Below are positions 35,723 to 47,263 of a stretch of 64,000 nt of DNA, one piece after another. A program made the position numbers and the translations under genes. The DNA is taken from NCBI GenBank assembly GCA_949318235.1, contig OX439134.1, positions 19,261,170-19,325,169 of the forward strand, given 5' to 3'. The stretch comes from Ecdyonurus torrentis. Its lineage: Eukaryota > Arthropoda > Insecta > Ephemeroptera > Heptageniidae. The notes under the pieces were generated by a model. That model was not told the origin of the DNA. It did no database searches and saw nothing but the letters and a program-made list of their open reading frames with translations. The stretch's first letter is position 1; the number at the start of each line of letters is the position of its first letter.

Positions 35723-36330
35723 GTTATTTGGAATGAATGGTGGAATGTTTAGTGGTGAGATAACAGGTCAGTTCACAATACTTGAAACATAATGAAAACT
35801 GTGAAGAAGATTTTGAATGAAATTTTTAAGTATGCTTAATTTTGTATTTAGACAAACCCAGTGGTATTTTATACTTAGCACGTAATGCAGTTCAGACACG
35901 TGAGCAATAATTGTCCATCATTGTTCCACAGCAATCTTTAATGTGGCGAGTGCTTTTATAATATATAAATAATAGACAGTAACAATAAGTCACAGAAACA
36001 TTTATTTTTATTATTATTGTACGTATTTCTTAATTTTTGTCTATTTTTTATAACATTGCTCTTGATAGCTCCACAGTAGAGGTGAGAGGAACTCAACACC
36101 AAATCATAGAAACTTTTAGCTGTTAAAAAAACAACTTCAAACTAAGCCCTTTGCGAACAACTTGTTTTATTATATTAATAGAATTTTATATTATTTTCAT
36201 TTGTAGCGTTTTTTTTTTTTTTTTTTTTTTTAATTTTTTAATTTTTTTTTTTTTTAGCATAGCTATTTTATATACAGTATATAATTTTAGACATAATTTT
36301 AATTTTTTTTCTTTTTACCACAAATATACA
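35723..36330. other. AT-rich sequence with T-runs
   Basis: T-runs near 36208-36231 and 36243-36255. No gene; the 80-codon open frame at 36151 is mostly Phe from T-runs. Confidence 0.4.
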
Positions 36331-36565
36331 ATAAATGATGTAATTAATGCTGCAGTAAATAATCATAATGCCATTATATATAGCATTATGTAAATATTAT
36401 TTTATAATAAGATAAATATTTATGCTGTATTCATATAAAACATAATCACTATAATACGATTTATAGTGAAATTTATGGTGTAATGATTAAAATGTTCCTA
36501 TAAAATTGCGTTTGTATATTATAACGTATATTTGATCATATAAAACATTTTATTAAAATAAAGTA

Positions 36566-36735
36566 TTTATCGAGGGTGCTTCCGCTATAATGTCCACTTA
36601 ACCTTGATTTTTTTATATTTTTATTTTGTGGCTGCAAATGACTTGAAATGGAAATATCTAAAATTTAGGGTTGATCAGATGATTGTTTATTTTTCAAGGT
36701 CAAGTAGATTTAGGACATTATAGCGGAGCACCATC
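36566..36735. mobile_element. Family O foldback, single copy
   Basis: GGTGCTTCCGCTATAATGTC and CACTTAACCTTGA pair with TCAAGGTCAAGTAG and GACATTATAGCGGAGCACC. ATCGA flanks both sides (36560-36564 and just after 36735), a possible short target duplication. I see one copy in this window. Confidence 0.7.
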
Positions 36736-37099
36736 GATATGTAAACTAAAGTATATGCACTCACACTTAAATTGCACAACCCTTTATGTATGCAGTTTTT
36801 TTTTTTCAATACAATGCAAAAGATATGAAACAAAGAATTTTTTTATTATAATTTTTTAATGTAAATAGTGTTATTTAGAAATCTCGTCATCAAAGTCAGA
36901 AAACTTGAAACAATGCGGGATACTAGACACACTTTCACGTGTTTTTAAGTTGATAAAATATTTTTATTACTGGGTAACACTCAAAGAAATTTGCATTTAA
37001 TACGGTTCACTTAGATATAATGTGACTTCAAAAATTTGATATCAAAACCACTTATTCTAAATTGATCTTTTACTTTGTCACTTGCATTGTACCTGTGTG
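36736..37099. other. AT-rich sequence, nothing recognised
   Basis: No feature is supported between family O and the CT array at 37100. Confidence 0.4.

Positions 37100-37145
<46 letters not shown>
37100..37145. repeat. Microsatellite (CT)n
   Basis: About 22 CT units, ending CTGTCTCTGTC. Confidence 0.95.
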
Positions 37146-37150
<5 letters not shown>

Positions 37151-37361
37151 GTCGCACACTTCTTTCATCTGTTCTTATACTTTTAGAACAAAGGCTTTAA
37201 ATAAAATTACCACTCGTAAAACGCACAAAAAAGTGGAACTTCTAAAAAACGTAATAATATACTTTGCCTCAAACGTTATCTTTTCTTTATGATATATACT
37301 AAAAAAAAAAAAAAAAAAAAAAAAACTGAAAACACTACTGTACTGAAAACAAAATTTCTCC

Positions 37362-37535
37362 TCTCCACTGCTAAATCATGAGATGGGACCGTCATATATA
37401 TACACCACGTAATGTCTCTTGAACCCCTCTGTGGCCTCACACAAACTAGGGAGAAAACTTGAAAACATAGGTATAATCTGCTTTACAATTTATGTAAAGT
37501 GTATGCAGGTAAACATGACGTCATATTTTTACAAT
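37362..37535 (+). mobile_element. Family D, left half
   Basis: AAATCATGAGATGGGACCGT, CTCTGTGGCCTCACACAAAC and a TGACGTCA at 37516. The right arm present in the 52771 copy is missing, so the copy is truncated just past the dyad centre. Confidence 0.65.
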
Positions 37536-37844
37536 TTTGAACCCCTAGATTGAGAAAGGCTTTTATTTCTAAAATTAAAAAGTTAAATCTCTTACTTTTT
37601 CATGGCATCAAACTAAGGTATCAAGTTTTGCCAATGGTAACAACTATCTATGATAAAAATTACAGGTCCTGTCGATGCAATAGTTTTCTCAAAACTATAA
37701 TAATATTAAAATTTTCCGTAATGTTAAATTATAGGACATAAGCTTTTCCTGCGCATTTCAACTCTATAGAAAAAAGAATTTAAATTTCAAAAAGGTATTT
37801 AGTATTTGCATTTAATATAATTATTAATGTTGTTAATGGGCCTC

Positions 37845-37848
<4 letters not shown>

Positions 37849-37885
<37 letters not shown>

Positions 37886-37886
37886 C
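37849..37886. repeat. T homopolymer (~37)
   Basis: One of the longest homopolymers in the window. On the minus strand it could be the A tail of a retroposed sequence, but I see no element body. Confidence 0.95.
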
Positions 37887-37889
37887 ACT

Positions 37890-38110
37890 AAAAAATGCGC
37901 ATTAAATATGAATGAACCAAAGTTGATCACATTTTAGTAGCAGAAAACAACAGCTAGGGTTTACGAACAGCATTAAGGTGATTGACAGTATTATTAGTGC
38001 TCTTCGTAAACCGTTTTTTATCACCAAAAAATGCGCATTCCATTTGAATAGCCAAAGTTGATCGTCATTTTAGGAGCAGAGAACAGGGTTTACGAACAGT
38101 ATTATTGTCT
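37890..38110 (+). repeat. Family P tandem duplication
   Basis: TCACTAAAAAATGCGCATTA at 37885, CCAAAGTTGATCACATTTTAG and GGGTTTACGAACAGCATT recur at about 38025-38105 (TCACCAAAAAATGCGCATTC, CCAAAGTTGATCGTCATTTTAG, GGGTTTACGAACAGTATT), about 140 bases apart. A reversed GTAAACC lies between them. Confidence 0.75.
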
Positions 38111-38631
38111 GTATGTTTTGAAAGTAAGGTATTGAGCGGCAAATATATAATTTGAATTTGATAAAGATATTTATATTAGGGCTGTATTGAAAACATGACG
38201 CAGTAAACGACTCCAAACTTTAAAGTTGATTTACATTATAGCAATAATCTGTATAGTATATACGAGAGTTTATAATACCTTTGATGTTATATTTAGCACT
38301 GAGAAAAGTAATTAAAATATATAATAAAAAGATATAAAACTCTCTTAGGAATTTACTTTATGACTTCTTACATTCTTTAGTTTGGCATTCTTTGCTGGCT
38401 GCTTGCTTTATTATCCAAGTATATAAGGGTGCGACTCTACAGTGAATTGCTCCATCGACACACTTGGTTTTATTATACTTCTTGTAGGGTCCGGTCAGGA
38501 CACATTTTATACATTATATGAAAAATATATTGCAAGAGAAATGGTCAGTTAAGGGGTGATATGAGGATTAAATTTGAAAGTAACCCAGACTTCTTTTTTC
38601 AAATATAATCGTGACCCATAAGAACTTTCAT
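38111..38631. other. AT-rich sequence, nothing recognised
   Basis: No coding or repeat feature is supported. Confidence 0.4.
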
Positions 38632-38670
38632 TGATTGCTGATTTATTGATTGATTCATTGATTGATTGAC

Positions 38671-38743
<73 letters not shown>

Positions 38744-38790
38744 CATGGATTGATTCATGGATTGATTGATTCATTCATTCATTGATTGAT
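38632..38790. repeat. Microsatellite (ATTG)n with variants
   Basis: ATTG units with interspersed ATTC and ATGG variants clustered at both ends and a pure core of about 60 bases. This is the usual pattern of array decay from the edges. Confidence 0.95.
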
Positions 38791-39440
38791 TCATGGATTC
38801 GTTACCTTTTATTATTATTATCATTACTGGGTTTTGAAGTTATGGTCATAAAAAGCTGAATGGTGTTGGTGTTTTGTTGTTGTTGTTGTTAATTTTTTTA
38901 TTTAATTTTTTTTAACCTTTCCTTTGCTTAGCGTTTCCTACTGTTAGTTGACCAAGATAAAGTAAGCTTGATAAGAGCATCAAACAAAATCTGCAGAAAT
39001 AAAAAATCTGGCTTAATCCCTTAAGTAAGGTGCAGGCGTATTAAGCAATAATAAATTATATTGACCCAGGCACTTCATAGTAACATAACAATGAGTTACA
39101 ACATGTTAATTTTAAGTTATATTTTAATATAACTTATATTTTATTATTTAAGTTATACAGTTCCATATTTTTGTATGACATTAAAAATTTCTTGAAAATA
39201 TTATTACATTTTTTGCAATAAATAATATTTAGATTCATTCGTTACATTTATTTATATAATTTTTTTCATTCAAAGTTACAAATATATATAAAAAAAAGTA
39301 GTTATAAAAAGTGGTTTAAGATTCTATAGCAAAAGCACTTGAAAAGTATGTAAAGCTGTTTAGTTATGAAATTAGATAGATGTTAACATGCAGCAATAAA
39401 TTAAGTGTTTATTTTGTTAGTCTTGCAGTTTAAGTGCAGC
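38791..39440. other. AT-rich sequence, nothing recognised
   Basis: A short (TTG)n near 38870-38889; otherwise low complexity. Confidence 0.4.
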
Positions 39441-39651
39441 GAGATCGAGGCCACGTTGCCTATGACGTCATAGCTGTGAGGTCAAAGTACAGTCTTGGGC
39501 AAGAGTATTGGCACGTGTCGTGGCGGATCACGTGGCAGTCAGCACGTGGCGAGTGAGCGAGCGCGATGTTTTGTTATCAACACAGAGGAGAGAAGAGAGA
39601 GAGTGCTTGTGTGAGACCTGCGGGCTGCATAAGTGCCAGGATATAGGGTAT
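39441..39651. other. Less AT-rich, CpG-containing patch
   Basis: AGCGAGATCGAGGCCACGTTGCC, a TGACGTCA at 39463, TCACGTGGCAGTCAGCACGTGGCG (two CACGTG E-boxes) and GAGCGAGCGCGATG. It is open on both strands for about 63 codons but has no recognisable domain. It could be a regulatory patch or an unidentified repeat. Confidence 0.35.
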
Positions 39652-39951
39652 ATGTGCATGACGTCATATTTAATGCGCTTGGACGCCATACGGGAGTAAT
39701 AAATTTAACATTGCTCAGCATATAGGACAAACTTTATTTTTGGCTATTTTCTTTAGGAAAATGTTTTTTTTTTTTTTTTTTTTTTTTTTAACTCACATAA
39801 TAGACATACTAATTTAACCTATGAACAGCATTAATGCTCTCAAAAATATCAGTATTTTTAAACTGACAAAATGATTCATTTTCCTATGCTGCCTATGTTA
39901 TTGAATGCTCCAACATGGCTTCGACTTTACCATGAATGCACATACACTCTA
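39652..39951 (-). mobile_element. Family C MITE
   Basis: GCATGACGTCATATTTAATG, ACATTGCTCAGCATATAGGACAAAC, TTTTTAAACTGACAAAATGA, CATGAATGCACATACACTCTATA. A T-run of about 27 bases is internal. Confidence 0.75.
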
Positions 39952-39964
39952 TATGCACATATAA

Positions 39965-40116
39965 GGGAGAGAGAGAAAGATAAAAGAGCATAAGTGATAA
40001 ATAAAGACAGTGCGAGAGAGAAAAAGAAGAAAGTGATGAGACAAAGATATGGGGTGGGGAGAGCGAAAGAAAGAGATAGGGACCTAGGGGCTGACTATGT
40101 GTCAGCACACATGCAC

Positions 40117-40152
<36 letters not shown>
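39965..40152. repeat. GA-rich purine tract
   Basis: Irregular GA-rich sequence, then a clean (GA)n at about 40120-40152. Confidence 0.85.
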
Positions 40153-40156
<4 letters not shown>

Positions 40157-40352
40157 ATGTATAAAATAAGCTCACAATATTTATGCTGGAGTAATTTGAG
40201 CATAATTTATGCTTTACAACATAATCTTAGCTACACTTTATGATATGTAAGTAGCATAGCTATTGCAGGCTGAGCAAAATAACTACGGTAGAATTTATGC
40301 TTTATATCACAGTCCATTGCAGCATTGATTATGGATTATATCTTATTTGTGG

Positions 40353-40356
<4 letters not shown>

Positions 40357-40401
<45 letters not shown>

Positions 40402-40450
40402 AGTGAGAGAGTGTGTGTGTGTGTGTGTGTGTGTTTGAGAGAGAGAGATT
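40357..40450. repeat. Compound (GT)n/(GA)n microsatellite
   Basis: (GT)n, TTGAGTGAGAGA, (GT)n, TTTGAGAGAGAGA. The GT block and its GA edge occur twice in tandem. Confidence 0.93.
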
Positions 40451-40737
40451 GCATCTTACGCTCCAAAGAAGATAACAAAATACTCACGTTACTGCAACTT
40501 ATCTTTATTTTATGAATTATGATGCAATACAAAATGACAGCAACATAAAACTATTCCATTTGTATTAGTATTATTTACTTTTTACAGAATATTATATAAA
40601 AATAATGCGTTTTGTTTTTGTCAGAACTCATATTGCTTTTGAAATACAACTGACTGGGCCAATAAAAATTATTATTTGTTGAAATAATATGGTTCAATCT
40701 ATGTAATATATAATGCATTTGTTTTGTTGTATTTCAT

Positions 40738-40830
40738 TTTATTTCATTTCATTTCATTCGTTGGTTCGTTGGTTCGTTGGTTCGTTGGTTCGTTGGTTCG
40801 TTGGTTCGTTCGTTCGTTCGTTTGTTCGTT
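40738..40830. repeat. Compound microsatellite TTTCA / GTTGGTTC / GTTC
   Basis: (TTTCA)n passes into about six units of the octamer GTTGGTTC, then (GTTC)n, then CTTTC. The octamer looks like a GTTC dimer with one mutated half that was itself amplified. Confidence 0.9.
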
Positions 40831-41440
40831 CTTTCATTCAATTATTATTTATTTGTTTGTCTTTGGTGCATGAGCTAAAAAAAAGTACTTTTCTATCTAA
40901 ATAACTCAAAATTAATATATATTTTGTTGTATAAACTATGATTTATATGGTACTCAATTTCTATTCTACCTTTCATTTCTCTGGTCATATTCTTACTTGT
41001 GTTATTTGCTTTGACACGAGCTTCCCATCCTGTATGTTTATCCATGGACACGAGCTATGCTTTACAAAACTGTCAAATTATAATATCTGATTTAATGTAT
41101 ATTTATTGTATATACAAAAAATAAAATGTAATAATAAATTATTAATAACGTTATTTTAATATACAGTTAGTATAAAATTAAAGTAAGTTGTTAAAATAAA
41201 ACGGAACAATTTATAATCCATGACTAGATAATTCCCGATAGCGTATAAATATACAAAATGAAGAAATAAAATTATATAATGTTTGTTTTTAATATACGAT
41301 GGTTCAAGTAGCGTTAATCATACAGTAATCTAGACAAATGACAGGAAAGTACTTTATATATATATATATATACAAATCGATATTGTATTTAAAATAAGTA
41401 CACCGAGAAAATAAAAGTGATTAAATAAGGTTATAGCTCT
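40831..41440. other. AT-rich sequence, nothing recognised
   Basis: A short (TA)n at 41356-41372; nothing else is supported. Confidence 0.4.
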
Positions 41441-41664
41441 TAGTTCACGGGAATGATAGATCAAGTCAGGCAGGTTTGCGTATACTATCAGCTTGTTTGG
41501 CTGTAACTATGAAATACAGTACATGTAGCGGGTAGCGCACTAGGAGTTAGCGTCACTGTTACCTTTATTAGAGACTCAGGTAACTCAGAACTAGCAAACA
41601 GCTAGTGCAGCGGAGTAATAATGATTTAGTATATCGATGTTGTAGACGAAAATATGTTTTTCAT

Positions 41665-41871
41665 CACGTGAAGCAAAATGTGTATCTCGCTTTTTGTCAC
41701 AGCAAGCAAAATCAAGATACTTTATACAAGATAAGGACACGCTCGGCCAATTTGCATGTGTCGCCACGAAATTCAAAATGAACCTCTGAGCCAATCAGCG
41801 CCCGAGTTGAAGGTTACGTGATCTAAATTGACCAATCACAAAGGCGCTAAAATTAACATGGAACCAATTGG
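41665..41871 (-). promoter_or_regulatory. Candidate minus-strand Pol II promoter
   Basis: Reading the minus strand downstream: CCAATTGG (41864-41871), ATTGG boxes at 41832-41836 and 41791-41795 (the latter within GCTGATTGGCTC, close to the NF-Y consensus), the octamer ATGCAAAT (41750-41757) overlapping a fourth ATTGG, then TATAAAG (41720-41726), with a CACGTG E-box at 41665-41670. Order and spacing resemble a TATA promoter with CCAAT and octamer elements, as in histone or snRNA genes. No matching coding region lies downstream within the window, so the target is unknown and chance is not excluded. Confidence 0.35.
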
Positions 41872-42672
41872 TGTCGCTATCTTGTATGTAGTGTATTGGC
41901 AAAATACGTAACTCGGAGCGCTATCTAAATTACGTTCCGAAATGAGTTACACAATTAGTTTCCCGTGACAAAAAAACGAGATACACATATTTTCCACTAC
42001 ATCATCGATATTTATTTCTTTAAATTTAGTAAAAACAAACCTATTACGTATGATGAATGTGCGTGTAGATCACTGGCTCATCGTACTTGCATCGAAAACT
42101 AACTTCTGGTAGATCCACTGTTTAAAATCATGTCAACTCATGTATTGACGCATAATCTTAATATCAGCTACTTTATAAACATATGATACTTTAGTTTTCT
42201 AAGTGTAGTGGTAAACACAAATATGTTTCCTCGCTCGTGCAGTGATATATGACATACCCTAAATTAAACCCCTAACACAACAGTAAATAATTAGCTATAC
42301 TTTTATGCAAACCTAAGCTAAAAATATTTATATTTGTGTTTATAATTATAAATTTTAACATTTATTTTGTGTGAAAGTTTTACCGCATAAGCAAATTATA
42401 AAAAAACACGATATATTTTTATTTAATTATATAAGAATAAATTTAAATATTATTATTTTTACTTTAGAGAATATTAATTAGCTTATATGGATTTATTATA
42501 CTCACGTTTTCGTGACCTATATATTTTTATCTTATTGGAGGTCACAGTGCTTTTAGATGTTTAGGGTTTTTAATGTTTTACTGTAAGTGTTTAAGGTGCA
42601 TCTAGGCTAGGACTGTACACACTGAATTGAAGAACTAAAAATGGGATTTTTCACCTCTACTATTATTGTTAT
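41872..42672. other. Mostly AT-rich sequence
   Basis: GTGACAAAAAAACGAGATAC near 41965 is the complement of GTATCTCGCTTTTTGTCAC at 41682-41700. The promoter-like segment is therefore bracketed by an inverted pair about 0.3 kb apart. Nothing further is recognised to 42672. Confidence 0.4.
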
Positions 42673-42881
42673 TTCATTCATTCATTCATTCATTCATTCA
42701 TTCATTCATTCATTCATTCATTCATTCATTCATTCATTCATTCATTCATTCATTCATTCATTCATTCATTCATTCATTCATTCATTCATTCATTCATTCA
42801 TTCATTCATTCATTCATTCATTCATTCATTCATTCATTCATTCATTCATTCATTCATTCATTCATTCATTCATTCATTCAT
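42673..42881. repeat. Microsatellite (TTCA)n
   Basis: About 52 perfect copies of TTCA, the same motif as the array at 5766. Confidence 0.97.
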
Positions 42882-44324
42882 TTTTACCTATTTTGCAGTA
42901 TAATATTTTATAAATTGAAAACATAATTATAAAAATAAAAAATATTTGAGTATACGACGTAATATTTAGCGTAATTAGAAGTTTGTAACGTGTGAAAAAG
43001 TCAGTTAAATTTGCCAGACGTGTTGATACAATTCTGGTGTCTTGGAGTAATGATGACAAAGTGACTACACAAAAACCTGAAGTGTTGTAATTTTATTTTT
43101 GTGACATCTTTCTTTCTTAGACATGAAAATATAACAAAAAAACACGTAGAGGATCAGTTGGTGATTTGTCATCATGTGCTATATTGAGCAACGAACTTAC
43201 GGATAATCAAATCAATCAATCATTATCGATTTAATTTGACTTACTTTTGTGTTTCAAACATTGTTAACTTGTAGAAGTAAAAAAAAAAAAGAAAAAAAAA
43301 GTTGTGTTTCGGATTACTTGGGTCTTGGAATTACGTCGTTATTTCTAACTTTAACATTGTTAAAGTAAATACATTTATATATAAAAATGTAACGGACCTC
43401 TTGAAGTGAACTTTTTTTGTAATGAAATGTATTTATGATAACGATTTCTCAATAAGAACTGCATTGAGAATGTTTAACTTTATTTGTAATAGTTTGTTAA
43501 TTGCAAGTGATTCATTTAAAGTAATAAAAAAATTAATTAAAAAAAGTAGTAAAGAGTTTTCAAATATATATATATTTATAACTGCTTCATAGAAAAATGA
43601 GCATTTCCTGTACTTCACGTTCAATATATTATATATATTAACCCAACTTAATGCATACAACAGCATAATTTATTTTAATGGGAGCTTAGCGCACTTGAAA
43701 AGCTAAGGATCCCCTAATTTAAAATTACGTTTATAGTTTTTTTTTTTTTTTTTTTTTCGCAATTTTTGAGAAAACTACTCCACCTATTTCGAAGATATTT
43801 AGATAAGGCATACTTTTACATGCTTTAAAATTTTCAAGAAATTTTTTAACCCATAATATTCAATTACATTAATAACGTTAAATATTGTTAAAAATAATTA
43901 AACAAAATTATAAGAGATTTATATTTTTGACCGTGTACTAGTTTCTATTTCAACAGACACAAAAAAATAGTTAATGTGAAGTTAATGCGTATTTAGGAAG
44001 AAAAAAAAAATCTCTCTCTTTTTAGTGAAATCCCAGTAGGATGTCCATTAGAGCGCGAACATTTCCGCGCGATATATATTGACTTAAAGCTTTGCTGGTA
44101 AATATAACAAAAGTCTAGCTCTATACACTACACTCTGGGGACACATAGCAAAACTATAAACAATAAGAGGCCATTAAGCTTTTACTAATGTTCAAATATG
44201 CTCTATATACTTCAAATTGTTTATTTTTTACCTTAAGTAAGGTAGGCTTACATGGAGATGCAATTTATCGTACACATAATATCGTGATTTTTTTTTTTTT
44301 TTTTTATGTAATGTGTAATATAAT
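42882..44324. other. AT-rich sequence, no gene
   Basis: Contains A/T runs (43280-43300, 43738-43757, 44288-44305). No repeat family or gene is supported; open frames are short and featureless. Confidence 0.4.
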
Positions 44325-44400
44325 AAATACCAAATGAATTGACCGATAAGGCTATGCCTAGGTTGGAATATGTACTGTACCTTGTGATTTATAATTAAAT
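44325..44400 (+). mobile_element. LINE-type 3' hairpin remnant
   Basis: GAATTGACCGATAAGGCTATGCCTAGGTTGG matches the stem-loop at 60390-60420 (ACCGATAAGGCTATGCCTTGG). The A tail is not preserved. Confidence 0.55.
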
Positions 44401-44403
44401 ATA

Positions 44404-44500
44404 TTATATCGTTCTGTAAAGTAAAGTGAAACTAAATAACAGTGATTGGCTGGCCAACAAAATAAGACATATTCATTGGTTGATCTTTTTTTGTACAACA
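44404..44500 (+). mobile_element. Family H left-end fragment
   Basis: TCGTTCTGTAAAGTAAAGTG, CAGTGATTGGCTGGCCAACA, TTCATTGGTTGATC. It is cut by the next family A copy. Confidence 0.7.
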
Positions 44501-44509
44501 TAAATTTGC

Positions 44510-44842
44510 ATAGAAAACGCATGAAACAACTTGTTATTTAACACAAAATGGGATCTACAAAACTGATGACAATTTTTACCAGAATGTTAATGTAGCCCCA
44601 CGAGAGAACGTTAAAATACTGTAAAGTGTGCATTTTGCGTGATTATTCATGTTTCTGACGTCAGAAACATGCACAAATTATTTTAAAAAATGACAAAATG
44701 TTGTGCGGGTTGCATAAAACGACATTTTCTGATCACTGCTACGGCGCTACAGTTGGGTTTTGAGACCAATTAATGTTATTTATGTAAGTCCCATCAAGTG
44801 TGATATAAATGCTGATGTTTTTATGTTGTCTATGCCTTTAAT
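44510..44842 (+). mobile_element. Family A MITE
   Basis: CATAGAAAACGCATGAAACA at the left and TTGTCTATGCCTTTAAT at the right. The perfect 24-base dyad CATGTTTC-TGACGTCA-GAAACATG is at 44648-44671. The right end lacks TTTTG in CAAGTGTGATATAAATG. Confidence 0.85.
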
Positions 44843-46419
44843 GGAATCTATGTATACGATTGAAGACTTTTTTTAATTGATAAACTTTGTTACTTTGTTA
44901 TGTTGTAAAATTAGAGTAACTTTGCCCTGAAGCTTCTTTTCATTACTGGTGAAAAATAACTTTGCTCCACAGCATTGTTGAAACAGCATAATTATTTAGG
45001 TATTATGTTCGTGTTATGAAGCGCAGTACGTATATAATCCATACTGTGGTCATTAAGTTAATTTAGATGTAAAGATATTACGAAAAATATAAGTTTTGAA
45101 AGAATTCCGTAGAATTTTATATTATCAGTATGCCAAGAAAAAAAATTTTTTTAGCAAAAATATGTAAGCTATTTCTGTTAAAATAATATTAGCAATAAAA
45201 AGTACAATAAAAAACTTAGAGAATAACAAACCAAAATATTAATGTATTCTCTTTAACAACTGTATGTACTATGTAAAATAAAATTAAAAAAAAAAAAAAA
45301 AAGTTTTATAAAACAACAATATACTTCCACATTGCTACATACAGTCGGACTAATCCGGCTTTAAACCCGGCACTTTGCTTTGTTTTGCATATTTATATAA
45401 CAAGCAGCTTATTATTTTTTTAGTAATTGACATTTAAGTGCAGAGCGTACATACCTGTGTGAACGGATTGTCATTTTTTTTTAACCTTCCAATTTTAATG
45501 AAATATTTATAAACAAAAACTCTGTTATTTTTATGCAAATTCTTCAGTATTATTTTTTTAAACAAAAATGTCAATTTAAATAAAGCAATTTTTTTAAAAA
45601 AATGTTTGTGGTATTGAATTCAAACAATCGAATTAATTAAAAATTTGTTAAAAAAAATAATTGAAGCCAAATGTTTAGGTTAGATAGCAGAGATTTAATA
45701 TTGACTAATTTTATTCGTCTATTGTTGTAAAATTTTCTGTTATTTTAAAGTTCATTGCTTCAGCTAGTATTATGATAAACTTCAAAATATGTCACCAACG
45801 TGAAATTATAACAATTATTGAAATTTAAAAATAAGACTAATAAATGTGTATGTAAGAAGAGTCAGTTTTGTGTAGCCAGGCAAGACCTGCAAGCGGGCCG
45901 ACTTTTCAAAAAGAGTATACATTATATATATAATATTATTTATGTAATTATTAATTAATATAATATAGACCTATATATGTATATAAAAAATAATAATAAT
46001 AATAATAAATATAATAAAAAAAAAAAGGAGACGGACCAGGGCAATGTAAATATATAATATGTAGGTATATGCATGTGGTCATGCATATAGTTTCATATGT
46101 ACATTAAAACTAGCAAATATTGTTGAACTATTGTAATGTATGTCCGTTACTGAATGCGGCGTGCGTGGGGCCTCATTCGTTTAAAAAAAAATGTAATAAA
46201 ATCGTAAAAATTGTGCAAATTAACATTAAGTTTTATAACATAACATATAAATAATGCAAAATACAATTAACTCGCATGAATGGAATAAACTGTTTTACTT
46301 AAATACAAATTTAATATAATATTTACTATTATTATTATATGAATGTCTTTTGTGTCTGTTGTGAAGTGGACATGGAACGTAATAAAATCTTATATCTAAT
46401 GTAAACTCAAGCACTGCAC
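44843..46419. other. AT-rich sequence, no gene
   Basis: Short GC-richer words (GACCTGCAAGCGGGCCGAC at 45885, GCGGCGTGCGTGGGGCC at 46158) occur in otherwise AT-rich sequence. Nothing is recognised. Confidence 0.35.
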
Positions 46420-46722
46420 TATAGGGTGGTTTAATTCATGTCAACGTCATAAGTGAGTACTAAATAACATTGGCCGGTATAGGAAAATGGCACATTTTGC
46501 TAGTTTAAAAATACTTAGCAATTTTTTGAGAGCTTTGATGCTGTTAGCAGGTTGAATTAGTACCACAAGTATGCAAGAAAGATAATAATGACCAAAAAAT
46601 AGCTAATTTTCCGAAGATACTAGCCAAAAACAACGTCCGTCCTATGCTGAGCAATGTTGTTCATTGCTCAAGAAGAGCATCGAAAAGCACTCAGAATGAC
46701 GTCATGCGTACACACCCTATAT
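46420..46722 (+). mobile_element. Family C MITE, full length
   Basis: Starts TATAGGGTGGTTTAATTCATG and ends TGACGTCATGCGTACACACCCTATA; the inverted ends are clear and TA is duplicated. The TGACGTCA at 46697 lies about 25 bases inside the end. A good reference copy. Confidence 0.85.
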
Positions 46723-46739
46723 ACCCATTTTATAAGTAT

Positions 46740-46935
46740 ATAGATATTAATCATGCACTGGTAGTGAGTAAACATTCACTGGTAGAGTAAATATTTTAAA
46801 TCTCTGATATCAAATTATGGATAATTTTAAGTACTTTCTTCTGCATTAGAATTTGCTGTATGCACATGAATGTTTAGAGAGTATCAGTTTTAAACTACTA
46901 GCCTCTACTACTTTATAATCTCAGTGTAATATGTG
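46740..46935. mobile_element. Family E, 3' half
   Basis: CATGCACTGGTAGTGAGTAAACATTCACTGGTAGAG, TATGCACATGAATGTTTAGAG, CTACTAGCCTCTACTAC, AATCTCAGTGTA. It abuts family C; the 5' half is missing. Confidence 0.75.
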
Positions 46936-46961
46936 TTGAAGAGGTAGAGAGAGAGAGAGAC

Positions 46962-47187
46962 GTGACATTTGGAGCGACAATAAATCCCCACGAGGGCTGC
47001 CTGTCAATGAAGACCACCCGACTTCTACTAACACACTTCACCAAATTCTCAAAGGTAACTTTATACCATCATCTACTGAAGTCACTGAACATGCAAAGAA
47101 CACAGTCATGTTCTTGCAAATCTCTCAAATCTAATATCAACTGTCCAACGTCACGTCATGTAACTGATGTCAACAATTTCAAGTCTT

Positions 47188-47189
<2 letters not shown>
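46962..47189 (+). pseudogene. Possible LINE 3' coding relic
   Basis: This block of about 230 bases is markedly less AT-rich than its surroundings and ends directly at a (TA)n array. The last residues read TSRHVTDVNNFKSSL, which resembles the C-terminus of CR1/L2-type reverse transcriptases, where a valine/asparagine-rich stretch and an FK-x(2)-L motif close the protein. There is no reverse transcriptase core, and the upstream residues have no recognisable motif. A small degraded LINE end is one reading; an unrelated unique sequence is the other. Confidence 0.3.

Positions 47190-47262
<73 letters not shown>
47190..47262. repeat. Microsatellite (TA)n
   Basis: About 35 TA units. Confidence 0.95.

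Positions 47263-47263
<1 letters not shown>

Noticed and set aside
41591..41794. 67-codon minus-strand frame downstream of the CCAAT boxes as a first exon
   Set aside because: Its Met lies upstream of the TATA box, so it would not be in the transcript; no domain is recognisable.
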